A DNA stretch of 23,954 nt, from positions 1 through 23,954 of the IMG/VR virus record IMGVR_UViG_3300029182_000005. The stretch is one strand, 5' to 3'. Position numbers and translations under genes: made by a program. Shown here one piece after another: positions 15,236 to 20,799 of this stretch. Under the pieces are notes generated by a model. That model did not search any database. It was not told where the DNA came from and saw only the letters and a program-made list of their open reading frames with translations. Numbering within the stretch: position 1 is the stretch's first letter; each line of letters begins with the position of its first letter. The stretch is from a virus.

Positions 15236-15992
15236 CGTCATCACTCCAAGCATCAACAATGACGATATCCTCAACAACTTGTCCTTGTTCTTGCTTAATG
15301 CGCTCAGCTTCTGCCTTAGCTTTATCTATGTTTGTTTGCATGTACTCAAGTTTGAGTTTTCGCTCGTCATCTTCGTGAGTCATATCAACGAATTGCCTTA
15401 TGGATGTTCTTAATTCTGATATAGCTCTACTCTGAGCATTTAAGAAACTAGCTTGCCTTTCCCACGCAAATTGAAACTCCCATTCTTTTTCTTTAGTATC
15501 GTTGAAATCAGATGAAACCTCTTTTATTTTCTTTAACTCTTTTATCATTTCACCTTTGCTTTCAACAAACATAATCTTCTGAGACCTGACAATAGCAGCG
15601 TATTGTATTTGTATCTGATCCCAAAGTAAATCGGCAGGATCGTCTTTATTCATCATGCCCATAATGTCGAGTGTGTCTTGAGGAATGTACTTACTAAAGA
15701 AACCATGCTTAACTGCTGCAGTGTTCCGTTTTGTGAATTGATTCTTAGGATTCGGGTTGCCACTCCTTGTTTTCCTTGCTTTAGATGTAGCTTTATTTTT
15801 TGCATCTTTATCAGAGGTTGCAACCATCTTACTTTTGGTTGCATCCTTTTCATTAGTTGCATCCCTTGACCAAGATTCACGACTTTTACGACTTTTTAAT
15901 GTACCGAGCTTAACATCATGCTTTTCAGCTAATGCCTTTAAAGTAATTTTACTGTTTTCCCATTCTTGTCTAACTGCATCCCAATTAGCCAT
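15228..15992 (-). CDS. terS: Terminase small subunit
   Basis: A 254-residue protein. The N-terminal HTH (WDAVRQEWENSKITLKALAEKHDV, then LGTLKSRKSRESW) matches phage terminase small subunits that recognise the packaging site. A Lys/Ala/Thr-rich linker with repeats (DATNEKDAT, DKDAKNKATSK) leads to GNPNPKNQFTKRNTAAVKHGFFS. A long coiled-coil oligomerisation region follows, ending in an acidic tail DAWSDDDD. SD GGAG lies 9 nt from ATG. It is the first gene of the packaging operon, yet only 33 nt separate it from the terminator of the lipoprotein unit, with no promoter in between, so it must be reached by readthrough. Confidence 0.9.
   Translation of the reverse strand: MANWDAVRQEWENSKITLKALAEKHDVKLGTLKSRKSRESWSRDATNEKDATKSKMVATSDKDAKNKATSKARKTRSGNPNPKNQFTKRNTAAVKHGFFSKYIPQDTLDIMGMMNKDDPADLLWDQIQIQYAAIVRSQKIMFVESKGEMIKELKKIKEVSSDFNDTKEKEWEFQFAWERQASFLNAQSRAISELRTSIRQFVDMTHEDDERKLKLEYMQTNIDKAKAEAERIKQEQGQVVEDIVIVDAWSDDDD
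15817..15864 (-). repeat. Direct repeats in terS, candidate pac site
   Basis: Three copies of a 9-mer, GTTGCA(A/T)CC on the plus strand at 15817, 15838 and 15856 (spacing 21 and 18 bp), with a weaker TTTGCATCT near 15800. They encode the repetitive linker just after the TerS HTH. Headful-packaging phages commonly carry pac inside the small terminase gene, so this is a reasonable candidate; the assignment is inference. Confidence 0.35.
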
Positions 15993-16026
15993 TTACATCA
16001 ACTCCGCACCTCCATATTTAAGCATG

Positions 16027-16053
16027 AAAAAAGCACCCAATTTAGGATGCTTT
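16027..16053 (-). terminator. Intrinsic terminator of the lipoprotein unit
   Basis: Minus strand AAAGCATCC, 6-nt loop TAAATT, GGGTGCTTT: a 9-bp stem with one T-G wobble, ending in a run of six T. It lies 12 nt after the lipoprotein stop and 35 nt before terS, so it separates the accessory gene from the late operon unless it is read through. Confidence 0.88.
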
Positions 16054-16064
16054 AAAAACTTCTA

Positions 16065-16532
16065 TTATTCAATCATGTTTCTTATTCCAACTGGCAATTC
16101 TCCCTCAAGATATTCATCAGACAATTCCCTAATGATTATGCCAGATTCATAAGCGCTATCGTATGCTGATTCTGTCTCTCCTAATAATTCATAATTAATT
16201 GTATCAAGTAAATGCTCTGATAGATCAATTAACTCACTTACAGCATTAGCGCTTGATTCATAATTATCTTGAATATCAATTACTGCTAAATTAATGTCTG
16301 TTATTGCTTCGTTCAATTGATTATTCTTTTGTTCGTTATTAGCGCTTGTCGTAAACGCCAAAGAATACTTTCCTGTTATTTGGCTAAGATACATTTTAAC
16401 AGCCGTGTCTGTCATTTCTTCTTTTTTATCAGTTTCAGTTGCGGAACCGTTACTTGTCGATTCAACTTCTCCGCTATCAGAACAACCTACTAACAAAACG
16501 GCAGTTAATAAAACAAATAATAATTTTCTCAT
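16065..16532 (-). CDS. Small predicted lipoprotein (moron-like)
   Basis: A 155-residue secreted lipoprotein: MRKLLFVLLTAVLLVGCSDSG is a lipoprotein signal peptide with lipobox LVGC, predicting cleavage and lipidation at Cys16. A Ser/Thr/Glu-rich linker (about residues 17-40) is followed by a helical acidic domain. The start at ATG 16532 has AGGAGG 7 nt upstream; an in-frame start six codons earlier has none. The gene has its own consensus promoter and terminator and lies between the late regulator and terS, the hallmark of a moron. A role in superinfection exclusion or host-surface change is plausible, as known for some phage lipoproteins, but nothing in the sequence proves it. Confidence 0.82.
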   Translation of the reverse strand: MRKLLFVLLTAVLLVGCSDSGEVESTSNGSATETDKKEEMTDTAVKMYLSQITGKYSLAFTTSANNEQKNNQLNEAITDINLAVIDIQDNYESSANAVSELIDLSEHLLDTINYELLGETESAYDSAYESGIIIRELSDEYLEGELPVGIRNMIE

Positions 16533-16632
16533 GCAAACACCTCCTACCACAATATTACATTAACGTACTATTGTTAGCAATACGTTTCGGGTAGAAGGGT
16601 TATCGTGTGACTGCCTGGCCGTTCCTATCCCC

Positions 16633-16662
16633 AGTATAATCTTGCGAATTTCACTTTGTCAA
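16633..16662 (-). promoter_or_regulatory. Consensus sigma-A promoter before the lipoprotein gene
   Basis: Minus strand TTGACA (16657-16662), an 18-bp spacer, then TATACT (16633-16638). Expected start near 16626, giving a leader of about 95 nt to the ATG with a hairpin (AACGTA/TACGTT at 16562-16586). The -35 element is part of the last units of the adjacent 9-bp repeat array, which points to control by a protein bound there. It may serve the lipoprotein alone or, with readthrough, the whole late operon. Confidence 0.7.
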
Positions 16663-16715
16663 AAGTGACATATATGGCATATTTGTCATATTTGGCTGAT
16701 TTGGCATTTTTGACA
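16653..16715 (-). repeat. Seven tandem 9-bp iterons next to the late regulator gene
   Basis: Read on the minus strand from 16715: TGTCAAAAA, TGCCAAATC, AGCCAAATA, TGACAAATA, TGCCATATA, TGTCACTTT, TGACAAAGT; consensus TGNCAAATA with no gaps. The first units encode the C-terminal CQKCQISQI of the regulator protein and its stop codon; the last two units overlap the -35 of the lipoprotein promoter. A likely operator array for the adjacent ArpU/RinA-like regulator, by inference. Confidence 0.65.
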
Positions 16716-17117
16716 AATATGATTAAGTAGATCATCTTTAATTTCGCCTACTTTGTAATGACTTGTACCTAAATGCGACGCTATACTCCTAAACGACATC
16801 CCGTCCATCATACAATCTAGCACCGTCAGTTGTCTTTCGTCATCAACATAATCTGCAAGACTTTCAACAAACTCGACATTGCTCTTAAATTTGATATAAC
16901 GCTCATACTGACGTTTTTCACGCTTGCCTAAGTTATCTATCTCAGCTTTGCTTTTAACACTCGTGTTGCTTTTAGGTAGCGTTGCTTCAATGCCGTATTG
17001 TGTTGTTTTAACACCAGTCGGCCCATCAATCTTATTTAAGATTCTCTCTATACGAGAACATTCTTTTGATTGCCAGTTGTAATCATAGATAAGCTTTTGT
17101 AATTGATTCTTATTCAT
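16686..17117 (-). CDS. Late transcriptional regulator, ArpU/RinA-type HTH
   Basis: A 143-residue protein with N-terminal MNKNQLQKLIYDYNWQSKE and QYGIEATLPKSN segments, and a C-terminal sigma-70 region 4-like HTH (about residues 92-135: DERQLTVLDCMMDGMSFRSI, ASHLGTSHYKVGEIKDDLL). This architecture and its place just before the packaging genes are those of phage late activators of the ArpU/RinA group, which switch on terminase and structural genes. The start overlaps the upstream small gene (ATGA). The extreme C-terminus CQKCQISQI is a triplet repeat produced by the 9-bp iterons embedded in the coding sequence, so the binding-site array and gene end share DNA. The exact subfamily is not certain. 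Confidence 0.75.
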   Translation of the reverse strand: MNKNQLQKLIYDYNWQSKECSRIERILNKIDGPTGVKTTQYGIEATLPKSNTSVKSKAEIDNLGKREKRQYERYIKFKSNVEFVESLADYVDDERQLTVLDCMMDGMSFRSIASHLGTSHYKVGEIKDDLLNHICQKCQISQI

Positions 17118-17263
17118 TCAACGACCACCTTATTGACTTTTTTAGTGTAGACATTTTCTCTCTTAATCTGTTTTCTTGATACGCTAGACTCATAGATTGT
17201 GACGACAGTTAAACGCTCGCGATCGACACTTTTTCGTGTATGCAGCGTGTAGTGTCTAATCAT
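17114..17263 (-). CDS. Small basic phage protein, 49 aa
   Basis: ATG at 17263 with GGAG 7 nt upstream reads MIRHYTLHTRKSVDRERLTV, then VTIYESSVSRKQIKREN and a Lys/Val-rich end. It overlaps the stop of the preceding gene by 8 nt, and its TGA overlaps the start of the late regulator (ATGA), exactly like the other genes of this operon, which supports it as real. It is rich in Arg and Lys with beta propensity. No family recognised. Confidence 0.68.
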   Translation of the reverse strand: MIRHYTLHTRKSVDRERLTVVTIYESSVSRKQIKRENVYTKKVNKVVVE

Positions 17264-17453
17264 ATATAAACTCCGCTGAGTAAACATCAAGCAAGAAGTT
17301 CACATCATCGTCATCATCGAATATATAAGCTGCACTCTTATCTTTAGTCGTCTCAATATGAAATGGATAACTAGACACGTACTCATATTCATAACGCGGA
17401 AACTCGCCTATTTTAACTATTGTATTTGTTAAACGTTTTAAGATGAAACTCAT
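17256..17453 (-). CDS. Hypothetical phage protein, 65 aa
   Basis: Starts at ATG 17453 (MSFILKRLTNTIVKIGEFPR), overlapping the DUF1064 gene stop in ATGA; an in-frame start 11 codons earlier lies inside that gene and is unlikely. The product is Tyr/Asp-rich with a stretch of five Asp (residues 48-52). No family or motif recognised. Part of the overlapping accessory operon. Confidence 0.65.
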   Translation of the reverse strand: MSFILKRLTNTIVKIGEFPRYEYEYVSSYPFHIETTKDKSAAYIFDDDDDVNFLLDVYSAEFIYD

Positions 17454-17818
17454 ATCTCGTACCACCCTTCTTGCCGGCTGAAACACAAAACAGTTAACGT
17501 CATATCGTATTTGTACTCTAACACCTTACGTTTAAGCGCAAACTCTTTAGTGATATGACCTTTTATGTCAATGATCTCTATCTCGCCATCGATATGTTCT
17601 ACTCTAAAATCAGCGCTATAAGTTATCTTCCGTATTGTCTTGTTGCCGCGTTTATAATTCGGCTGTAGTTCAAATTTAGGTTGTAAAGAGAAATCCTTAA
17701 TCTCACCTGCTTTTTTTAACAGTTTTAATTCACTGTAGTATCTAGCTTCGAGTTTGCTGTCAAACTTATGCCCATCAACTTCAACTTTACGATTGCCGTA
17801 TTTGTTTCGTTTAATCAT
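17450..17818 (-). CDS. DUF1064 family phage protein (nuclease-like)
   Basis: A 122-residue protein beginning MIKRNKYGNRKVEVDGHKFD. The DSKLEARYYSELKLLKKAGE, FSLQPKFELQPNYK and YSADFRVEHIDGEIEIIDIKG segments are the DUF1064 signature. The E...D...DxK arrangement resembles a restriction-endonuclease fold, so a Holliday-junction or other DNA nuclease role has been suggested for the family; activity here is inferred. ATG 17818 has AGGAAG nearby and overlaps the MazG-like stop; an ATG nine codons upstream is less likely. Confidence 0.83.
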   Translation of the reverse strand: MIKRNKYGNRKVEVDGHKFDSKLEARYYSELKLLKKAGEIKDFSLQPKFELQPNYKRGNKTIRKITYSADFRVEHIDGEIEIIDIKGHITKEFALKRKVLEYKYDMTLTVLCFSRQEGWYEI

Positions 17819-18116
17819 GTAAATCTTCCTGCTTAACAAATACACCGTTTACCATTCGCCCTTGACGACCTTTAATCTCCTCATACGCTTCTTCTACGCA
17901 CTCGCGTATATCAAGACCTAATTGCATGGATAAAATCGTTAGCACAACATACACATCGCCAATTGAATCAACGACTTGATCTAAGTTATCTTTTGCTAGC
18001 CCTTGAGCTAGTTCCCCAACTTCTTCGACTAGCTTTAACATTTGCTTTTCTGGCTGCGCTTTATCTAGCCCTTTATCTTTTGCCCACACTTCAATTAAAT
18101 CTGTTAGTAAGTTCAT
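17811..18116 (-). CDS. MazG-like nucleotide pyrophosphohydrolase
   Basis: A 101-residue all-helical protein with the MazG metal-binding pattern: EKQMLKLVEEVGELAQGL supplies an EExxE motif, and DQVVDSIGDVYVVLTIL the downstream Asp. Such enzymes hydrolyse NTPs/dNTPs to the monophosphate and pyrophosphate; phage versions may adjust nucleotide pools or (p)ppGpp during infection. ATG at 18116 has GAGG 9 nt upstream; an in-frame GTG at 18122 overlapping the previous stop is an alternative. It lies in the replication-linked accessory operon between a coiled-coil protein and DUF1064. Confidence 0.85.
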   Translation of the reverse strand: MNLLTDLIEVWAKDKGLDKAQPEKQMLKLVEEVGELAQGLAKDNLDQVVDSIGDVYVVLTILSMQLGLDIRECVEEAYEEIKGRQGRMVNGVFVKQEDLHD

Positions 18117-18118
18117 AT

Positions 18119-18313
18119 TCACATTCCTCTCATTTCATTTATCAAGTTTCTTAATTCAATTTCTAATTCGCGGTTATTTTCTTCAAACCTCTCAACTTCT
18201 TCTTTTAGAAGCTCATTTTCTTCTTTTAGTTCGTTATTCGTTTCTTCTAACGCTTTTATATACGTTTCAATATTTAGAAATGCTTTAGCTAGTTCTTGAT
18301 CGTGACGTTTCAT
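18119..18313 (-). CDS. Small coiled-coil protein, 64 aa
   Basis: A short protein with nearly the whole length predicted as a Glu/Leu/Asn-rich heptad repeat (YIKALEETNNELKEENELLK, EEVERFEENNRELEIELRNL). GGAG lies 8 nt before the ATG. No enzymatic motif. Probably a self-associating or partner-binding helix; such proteins are common in phage accessory operons and no specific role can be given. Confidence 0.72.
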   Translation of the reverse strand: MKRHDQELAKAFLNIETYIKALEETNNELKEENELLKEEVERFEENNRELEIELRNLINEMRGM

Positions 18314-18327
18314 TTGAGCATCTCCAA

Positions 18328-18480
18328 TCAGTTAAATAAAATCAGTATCGATAAGACGAACAAACCTATAAGTAGCGTGAGGAACAATTCCAGTCGCTTA
18401 GACTTCTCTTTTTCAGCAACCAAACCTATAAAACTAATACCGATAATAAACAATAGAATTATTTGAAATGCTATGATCAT
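18328..18480 (-). CDS. Small two-helix membrane protein, 50 aa
   Basis: ATG at 18480 overlaps the YopX stop (ATGA) and reads MIIAFQIILLFIIGISFIGL, a short charged loop (VAEKEKSKRLE), then LFLTLLIGLFVLSILILFN and TGA at 18328. Two transmembrane helices with a basic cytoplasmic-type hairpin loop are clear. SD is AAGGA upstream. Small membrane proteins at this place occur in many staphylococcal-type phages; a role in membrane interaction or host exclusion is speculative. Confidence 0.7.
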   Translation of the reverse strand: MIIAFQIILLFIIGISFIGLVAEKEKSKRLELFLTLLIGLFVLSILILFN

Positions 18481-18896
18481 TCCGTCACATCCTTTATCAA
18501 TTCATGGTTTTCGTAAATGTTTCCGATGACCCTACAATCTTCAAGTACTTCGTAACTTTCTGCTTCAATCCTATTTGTAACTTGAAATGATAATGTTTCA
18601 TCGTCCCAAATAACCCGCCCGATGCAACTGCATTCTCCATACACACCACCGTCGTGTCCGTCCATATAAGAAACTATATCCCCCTCATAGATCTCAACAC
18701 CGTTCTTATCTTTAAGTCCTGTAAATTGCATTAATTCAACTTCATCAAAACCCCAAGCTGTTTCGTACCACCAGTATTCATCGCTTGGTTCTGATTCAAT
18801 AGGTAACCTAACGTATTTTTCTTCAAAAGAAATTCCAAGCACATCAACTAACATCTCTTTTTCTTTGAGCCACGCTCTATACTTAATTTCTTTCAT
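18477..18896 (-). CDS. YopX family phage protein
   Basis: A 139-residue protein of the YopX family: N-terminal MKEIKYRAWLKEKEMLVDV, the conserved LMQFTGLKDKNGVEIYEGDI segment (about residues 56-75), then RVIWDDETLSFQV and the C-terminal VIGNIYENHELI. The family is widespread in Gram-positive phages (SPbeta, staphylococcal phages), has a small beta-barrel core, and no established function. The start overlaps the preceding stop in ATGA with GAGGAAG at good spacing. Confidence 0.9.
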   Translation of the reverse strand: MKEIKYRAWLKEKEMLVDVLGISFEEKYVRLPIESEPSDEYWWYETAWGFDEVELMQFTGLKDKNGVEIYEGDIVSYMDGHDGGVYGECSCIGRVIWDDETLSFQVTNRIEAESYEVLEDCRVIGNIYENHELIKDVTE

Positions 18897-19111
18897 CCTG
18901 TCACTTCCTCAAAAAATTTATTTAAAGTTTCTTCGCATATTTCTAACCACTCGAAAGTTTTTAACTTTACAAGTCTTACATCGCTTATATACGCTTCTTC
19001 TTCAAGCTCCCAGAAAGTATCTTTTTCGACTATGACATCATTCCCTGTTGGTGATTCGTTTTCATCAAGTTCATCGACTTCGAATTCTTTTATGCACTTA
19101 AATAAACTCAT
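18893..19111 (-). CDS. Hypothetical acidic phage protein, 72 aa
   Basis: Starts MSLFKCIKEFEVDELDENES; the KDTFWELEEEAYISDVRLVK part looks like a small beta-barrel, and the C-terminus is a helix (ICEETLNKFFEEV). Strongly acidic. It has GGAGG 8 nt from ATG and ATGA overlaps on both sides, locked between a Cys-rich protein and YopX. Similar short acidic proteins precede YopX in staphylococcal-type phages, but I cannot name a family. Confidence 0.75.
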   Translation of the reverse strand: MSLFKCIKEFEVDELDENESPTGNDVIVEKDTFWELEEEAYISDVRLVKLKTFEWLEICEETLNKFFEEVTG

Positions 19112-19740
19112 TCTGATTCCTCCATCCTGTCAATTATATAGTCACTCATCTTATGCCAATCAATCACTTCCGCAAAAATAAGATTTCTCATAATTCCTAT
19201 CTTTCCTGCTAATTCATTTAGTTCCATTCCGATTTCGTTTTCTATATTTTTGTATTGATCTATCGTGTCTGTATTTACGTTTATGGTATTAAATACACGT
19301 TCCTCATCAGACAATTTAAATAAGCCTAAAACAATATTGTTAAATGCGTCTAGTATTTCAGTAGAGTGTTTTACATTGTAAAGAACATCTGAATTACCGT
19401 TCAAAATATCTAAACTTGATTTAGAGATACCTTTTTTCAAGTTGGCATTTTCTAACGTTAAATTTCTAATTTTGTCTTGTTGTTCTGTAATTCTTCTCGC
19501 TCTGTCATTCGAAAGTTTTTTGTTTCGCTCATTTTCATAATCCAATCCTTCATGCTCAGTTATTAATAGTGCCGCATGTTCGATTAATTTTTTTCTTGTA
19601 TTTCCGAAATCACCGTTTTCATATCCTTCTTTCGCAAAACATTGCAACGCTTCAACTGTTTTACCGTCTTTTATTAATTGGTCAAAGTCAACACATTTAC
19701 CGCCACAATCAAAACCGCAATTGCTGCATCTAATTTCCAT
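19108..19740 (-). CDS. Cys-rich N-terminus, coiled-coil phage protein
   Basis: A 210-residue protein starting MEIRCSNCGFDCGGKCVDFD, with four Cys in a compact CxxC-x3-C-x3-C arrangement that could bind zinc. A charged helical region (RRITEQQDKIRNLTLENANL) and a C-terminal helical domain follow. The ATG at 19740 is better placed relative to GAGGTGA than the GTG one codon earlier. Its TGA overlaps the next ATG. No family recognised; a DNA- or protein-binding adaptor is one possibility. Confidence 0.72.
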   Translation of the reverse strand: MEIRCSNCGFDCGGKCVDFDQLIKDGKTVEALQCFAKEGYENGDFGNTRKKLIEHAALLITEHEGLDYENERNKKLSNDRARRITEQQDKIRNLTLENANLKKGISKSSLDILNGNSDVLYNVKHSTEILDAFNNIVLGLFKLSDEERVFNTINVNTDTIDQYKNIENEIGMELNELAGKIGIMRNLIFAEVIDWHKMSDYIIDRMEESE

Positions 19741-19867
19741 CACTTATCACCTCATCCACACGTTGTAATTCATCTAGTAACTTACGCATTTCTTCAATAC
19801 TCATCTTCCTAGCTTGATAAAAACCTTTTTCACTTAGTTCTCTGATAAGTTGTTCTCGAAATTCCAT
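19730..19867 (-). CDS. Small helical protein, 45 aa
   Basis: ATG at 19867 opens MEFREQLIRELSEKGFYQAR followed by KMSIEEMRKLLDELQRV and ends at TAG 19730, inside the next gene. It overlaps the HTH gene by 34 nt and the Cys-rich gene by 11 nt. Amphipathic helices and good codon use make it likely real, although the SD (GGTG) is weak. Function unknown. Confidence 0.55.
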   Translation of the reverse strand: MEFREQLIRELSEKGFYQARKMSIEEMRKLLDELQRVDEVISDGN

Positions 19868-20196
19868 CGTTTCACCACATTCGTGACTGTTTGTTTGGCA
19901 ACGCCTAACTGAGCGGCAATGCTTTTACGTGATACACCTTGTTTATGCAACTTAATGATTTTATCGCGTTGTATTTCTTTCGCTCTTGCTTTTACTTTCA
20001 GATTCTCGACATGTAACTGTTTCGCCCATTCATTTGTGCTCACAAGCGTGTCAATTCTATTCGACACTTGTGATTCATCACGATTCATGATTTCAGCTAT
20101 TTCTTTAGGTTTTTTATCGTTGATGTACTTTAGATTAATAATTTTAATATCTTCTTCGTCAGTGAATAATCTGATTGACTCGTTGTACTCAGTCAT
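19834..20196 (-). CDS. Double helix-turn-helix DNA-binding protein
   Basis: A 120-residue protein with two HTH segments: DKKPKEIAEIMNRDESQVSN (about residues 27-46) and KQGVSRKSIAAQLGVAKQTV (about 85-104), the second resembling resolvase/terminal-repressor HTHs. A basic helix (LKVKARAKEIQRDKIIKLH) joins them. ATG at 20196 has GGTGAT upstream and overlaps the small membrane gene by 8 nt; an in-frame start four codons earlier is less likely. A regulator of early or middle genes, or a replication accessory, is the natural guess; no target is known. Confidence 0.72.
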   Translation of the reverse strand: MTEYNESIRLFTDEEDIKIINLKYINDKKPKEIAEIMNRDESQVSNRIDTLVSTNEWAKQLHVENLKVKARAKEIQRDKIIKLHKQGVSRKSIAAQLGVAKQTVTNVVKRWNFENNLSEN

Positions 20197-20296
20197 GTTG
20201 ATCACCAATCTCTTTAGCTGCGTAAAAGACTAGCACCGCACTTATAAAGCTAATTGTCATCCAGACGTGAAAAACTAAGTATAAAGATTTCACCAT
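20189..20296 (-). CDS. Small single-helix membrane protein, 35 aa
   Basis: ATG at 20296 with AAGGGG 7 nt upstream reads MVKSLYLVFHVWMTISFISA, then VLVFYAAKEIGDQHD. One hydrophobic helix of about 20 residues with a charged tail. The end overlaps the HTH gene by 8 nt, the operon's usual arrangement. No family recognised. Confidence 0.6.
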   Translation of the reverse strand: MVKSLYLVFHVWMTISFISAVLVFYAAKEIGDQHD

Positions 20297-20426
20297 TTCA
20301 TAACCCCTTTCTTTTTATCGTTTAAATCGTTTCTAAGACGTTTTAAAGATTTCACTTATAAACACTCTAAGTAAGTTTTAAAGTCGTTCAGCGCTTTAAA
20401 TTTTAATCAAATACGATACGTTTCAC
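20290..20426 (-). pseudogene. Possible broken small ORF (low confidence)
   Basis: A GTG at 20426 overlaps the previous stop (GTGA) and reads VKRIVFD, then a stop. One base back, the frame continues LKFKALNDFKTYLECL, a TAA (20356-20358), and VKSLKRLRNDLNDKKKG running to a TGA that overlaps the next gene. A lost T near 20405 and one nonsense change would restore a 45-residue protein. The rest of this stretch holds only AT-rich sequence with an inverted repeat TTTAAAG/CTTTAAA and two copies of AAACGAT. Could equally be non-coding. Confidence 0.3.
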
Positions 20427-20680
20427 TCTTTTTCTAACCTCAACGCAAACGGTCGTGTGATTTTACCTTTTCTCGCTTGATGGAACAACGCAAGAAACAC
20501 TTCGTCCGTTTCTCGTTGCTCTGTACGAGATATCTTGTCGAGTGATTCACCGTTATTCCACCGTTTTGTGATACGATCTAGCTGTTATTTATAAAAAGCT
20601 AACTCTAAATCTTCAAGTACAAATTCTATTTTCTGACCCGGTTTTAGTAGTGGTGTTCGCCAATCTCCTCGCGTCTTCAC
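20423..20680 (-). pseudogene. Small phage gene interrupted by an in-frame TAA
   Basis: From GTG 20680 (AGGAG 9 nt upstream) the frame reads KTRGDWRTPLLKPGQKIEF, VLEDLELAFYK, then TAA at 20585-20587. It then continues in the same frame for 53 codons: QLDRITKRWNNGESLDKISR, TEQRETDEVFLALFHQ, ARKGKITRPFALRLEKE, and TGA. The downstream part is plainly protein-like (balanced, amphipathic) but has no start codon near its beginning, so one 85-codon gene with a nonsense change (for example CAA to TAA) is the simplest reading. The family resembles small uncharacterised proteins behind helicase loaders in staphylococcal-type phages. Confidence 0.55.
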
Positions 20681-20789
20681 ATAATTCAACTCCTGTCAAT
20701 CCGACTGCGGCGCATAAATGCGGGTATTTCTCAAATATGTGCCGTTCGTCGGGATTATCGCTCGGTTTAAAGTGTATGACTCCGTTCAT
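20613..20789 (-). CDS. Hypothetical phage protein, 58 aa
   Basis: ATG at 20789 with GGGGG 7 nt upstream, 10 nt after the helicase loader stop, gives MNGVIHFKPSDNPDERHIFE, then KYPHLCAAVGLTGVELCEDA. The first 42 residues look genuine. The last 16 (LANTTTKTGSENRICT) coincide with the overlapping frame of the next gene and may be non-native. An upstream in-frame start lies inside the loader gene and is rejected. No family recognised. Confidence 0.55.
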   Translation of the reverse strand: MNGVIHFKPSDNPDERHIFEKYPHLCAAVGLTGVELCEDARRLANTTTKTGSENRICT

Positions 20790-20799
20790 AATTAACCCC

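Noticed and set aside
16653-16715. CRISPR array
   Set aside because: Units are 9 bp, degenerate and without spacers, and no cas genes are present.
20585-20587. TAA as a recoded sense codon
   Set aside because: TAA ends many other genes in the window (for example Gp15, coiled-coil protein, neck proteins, recT), so recoding is not supported; a nonsense change or separate short ORF is simpler.
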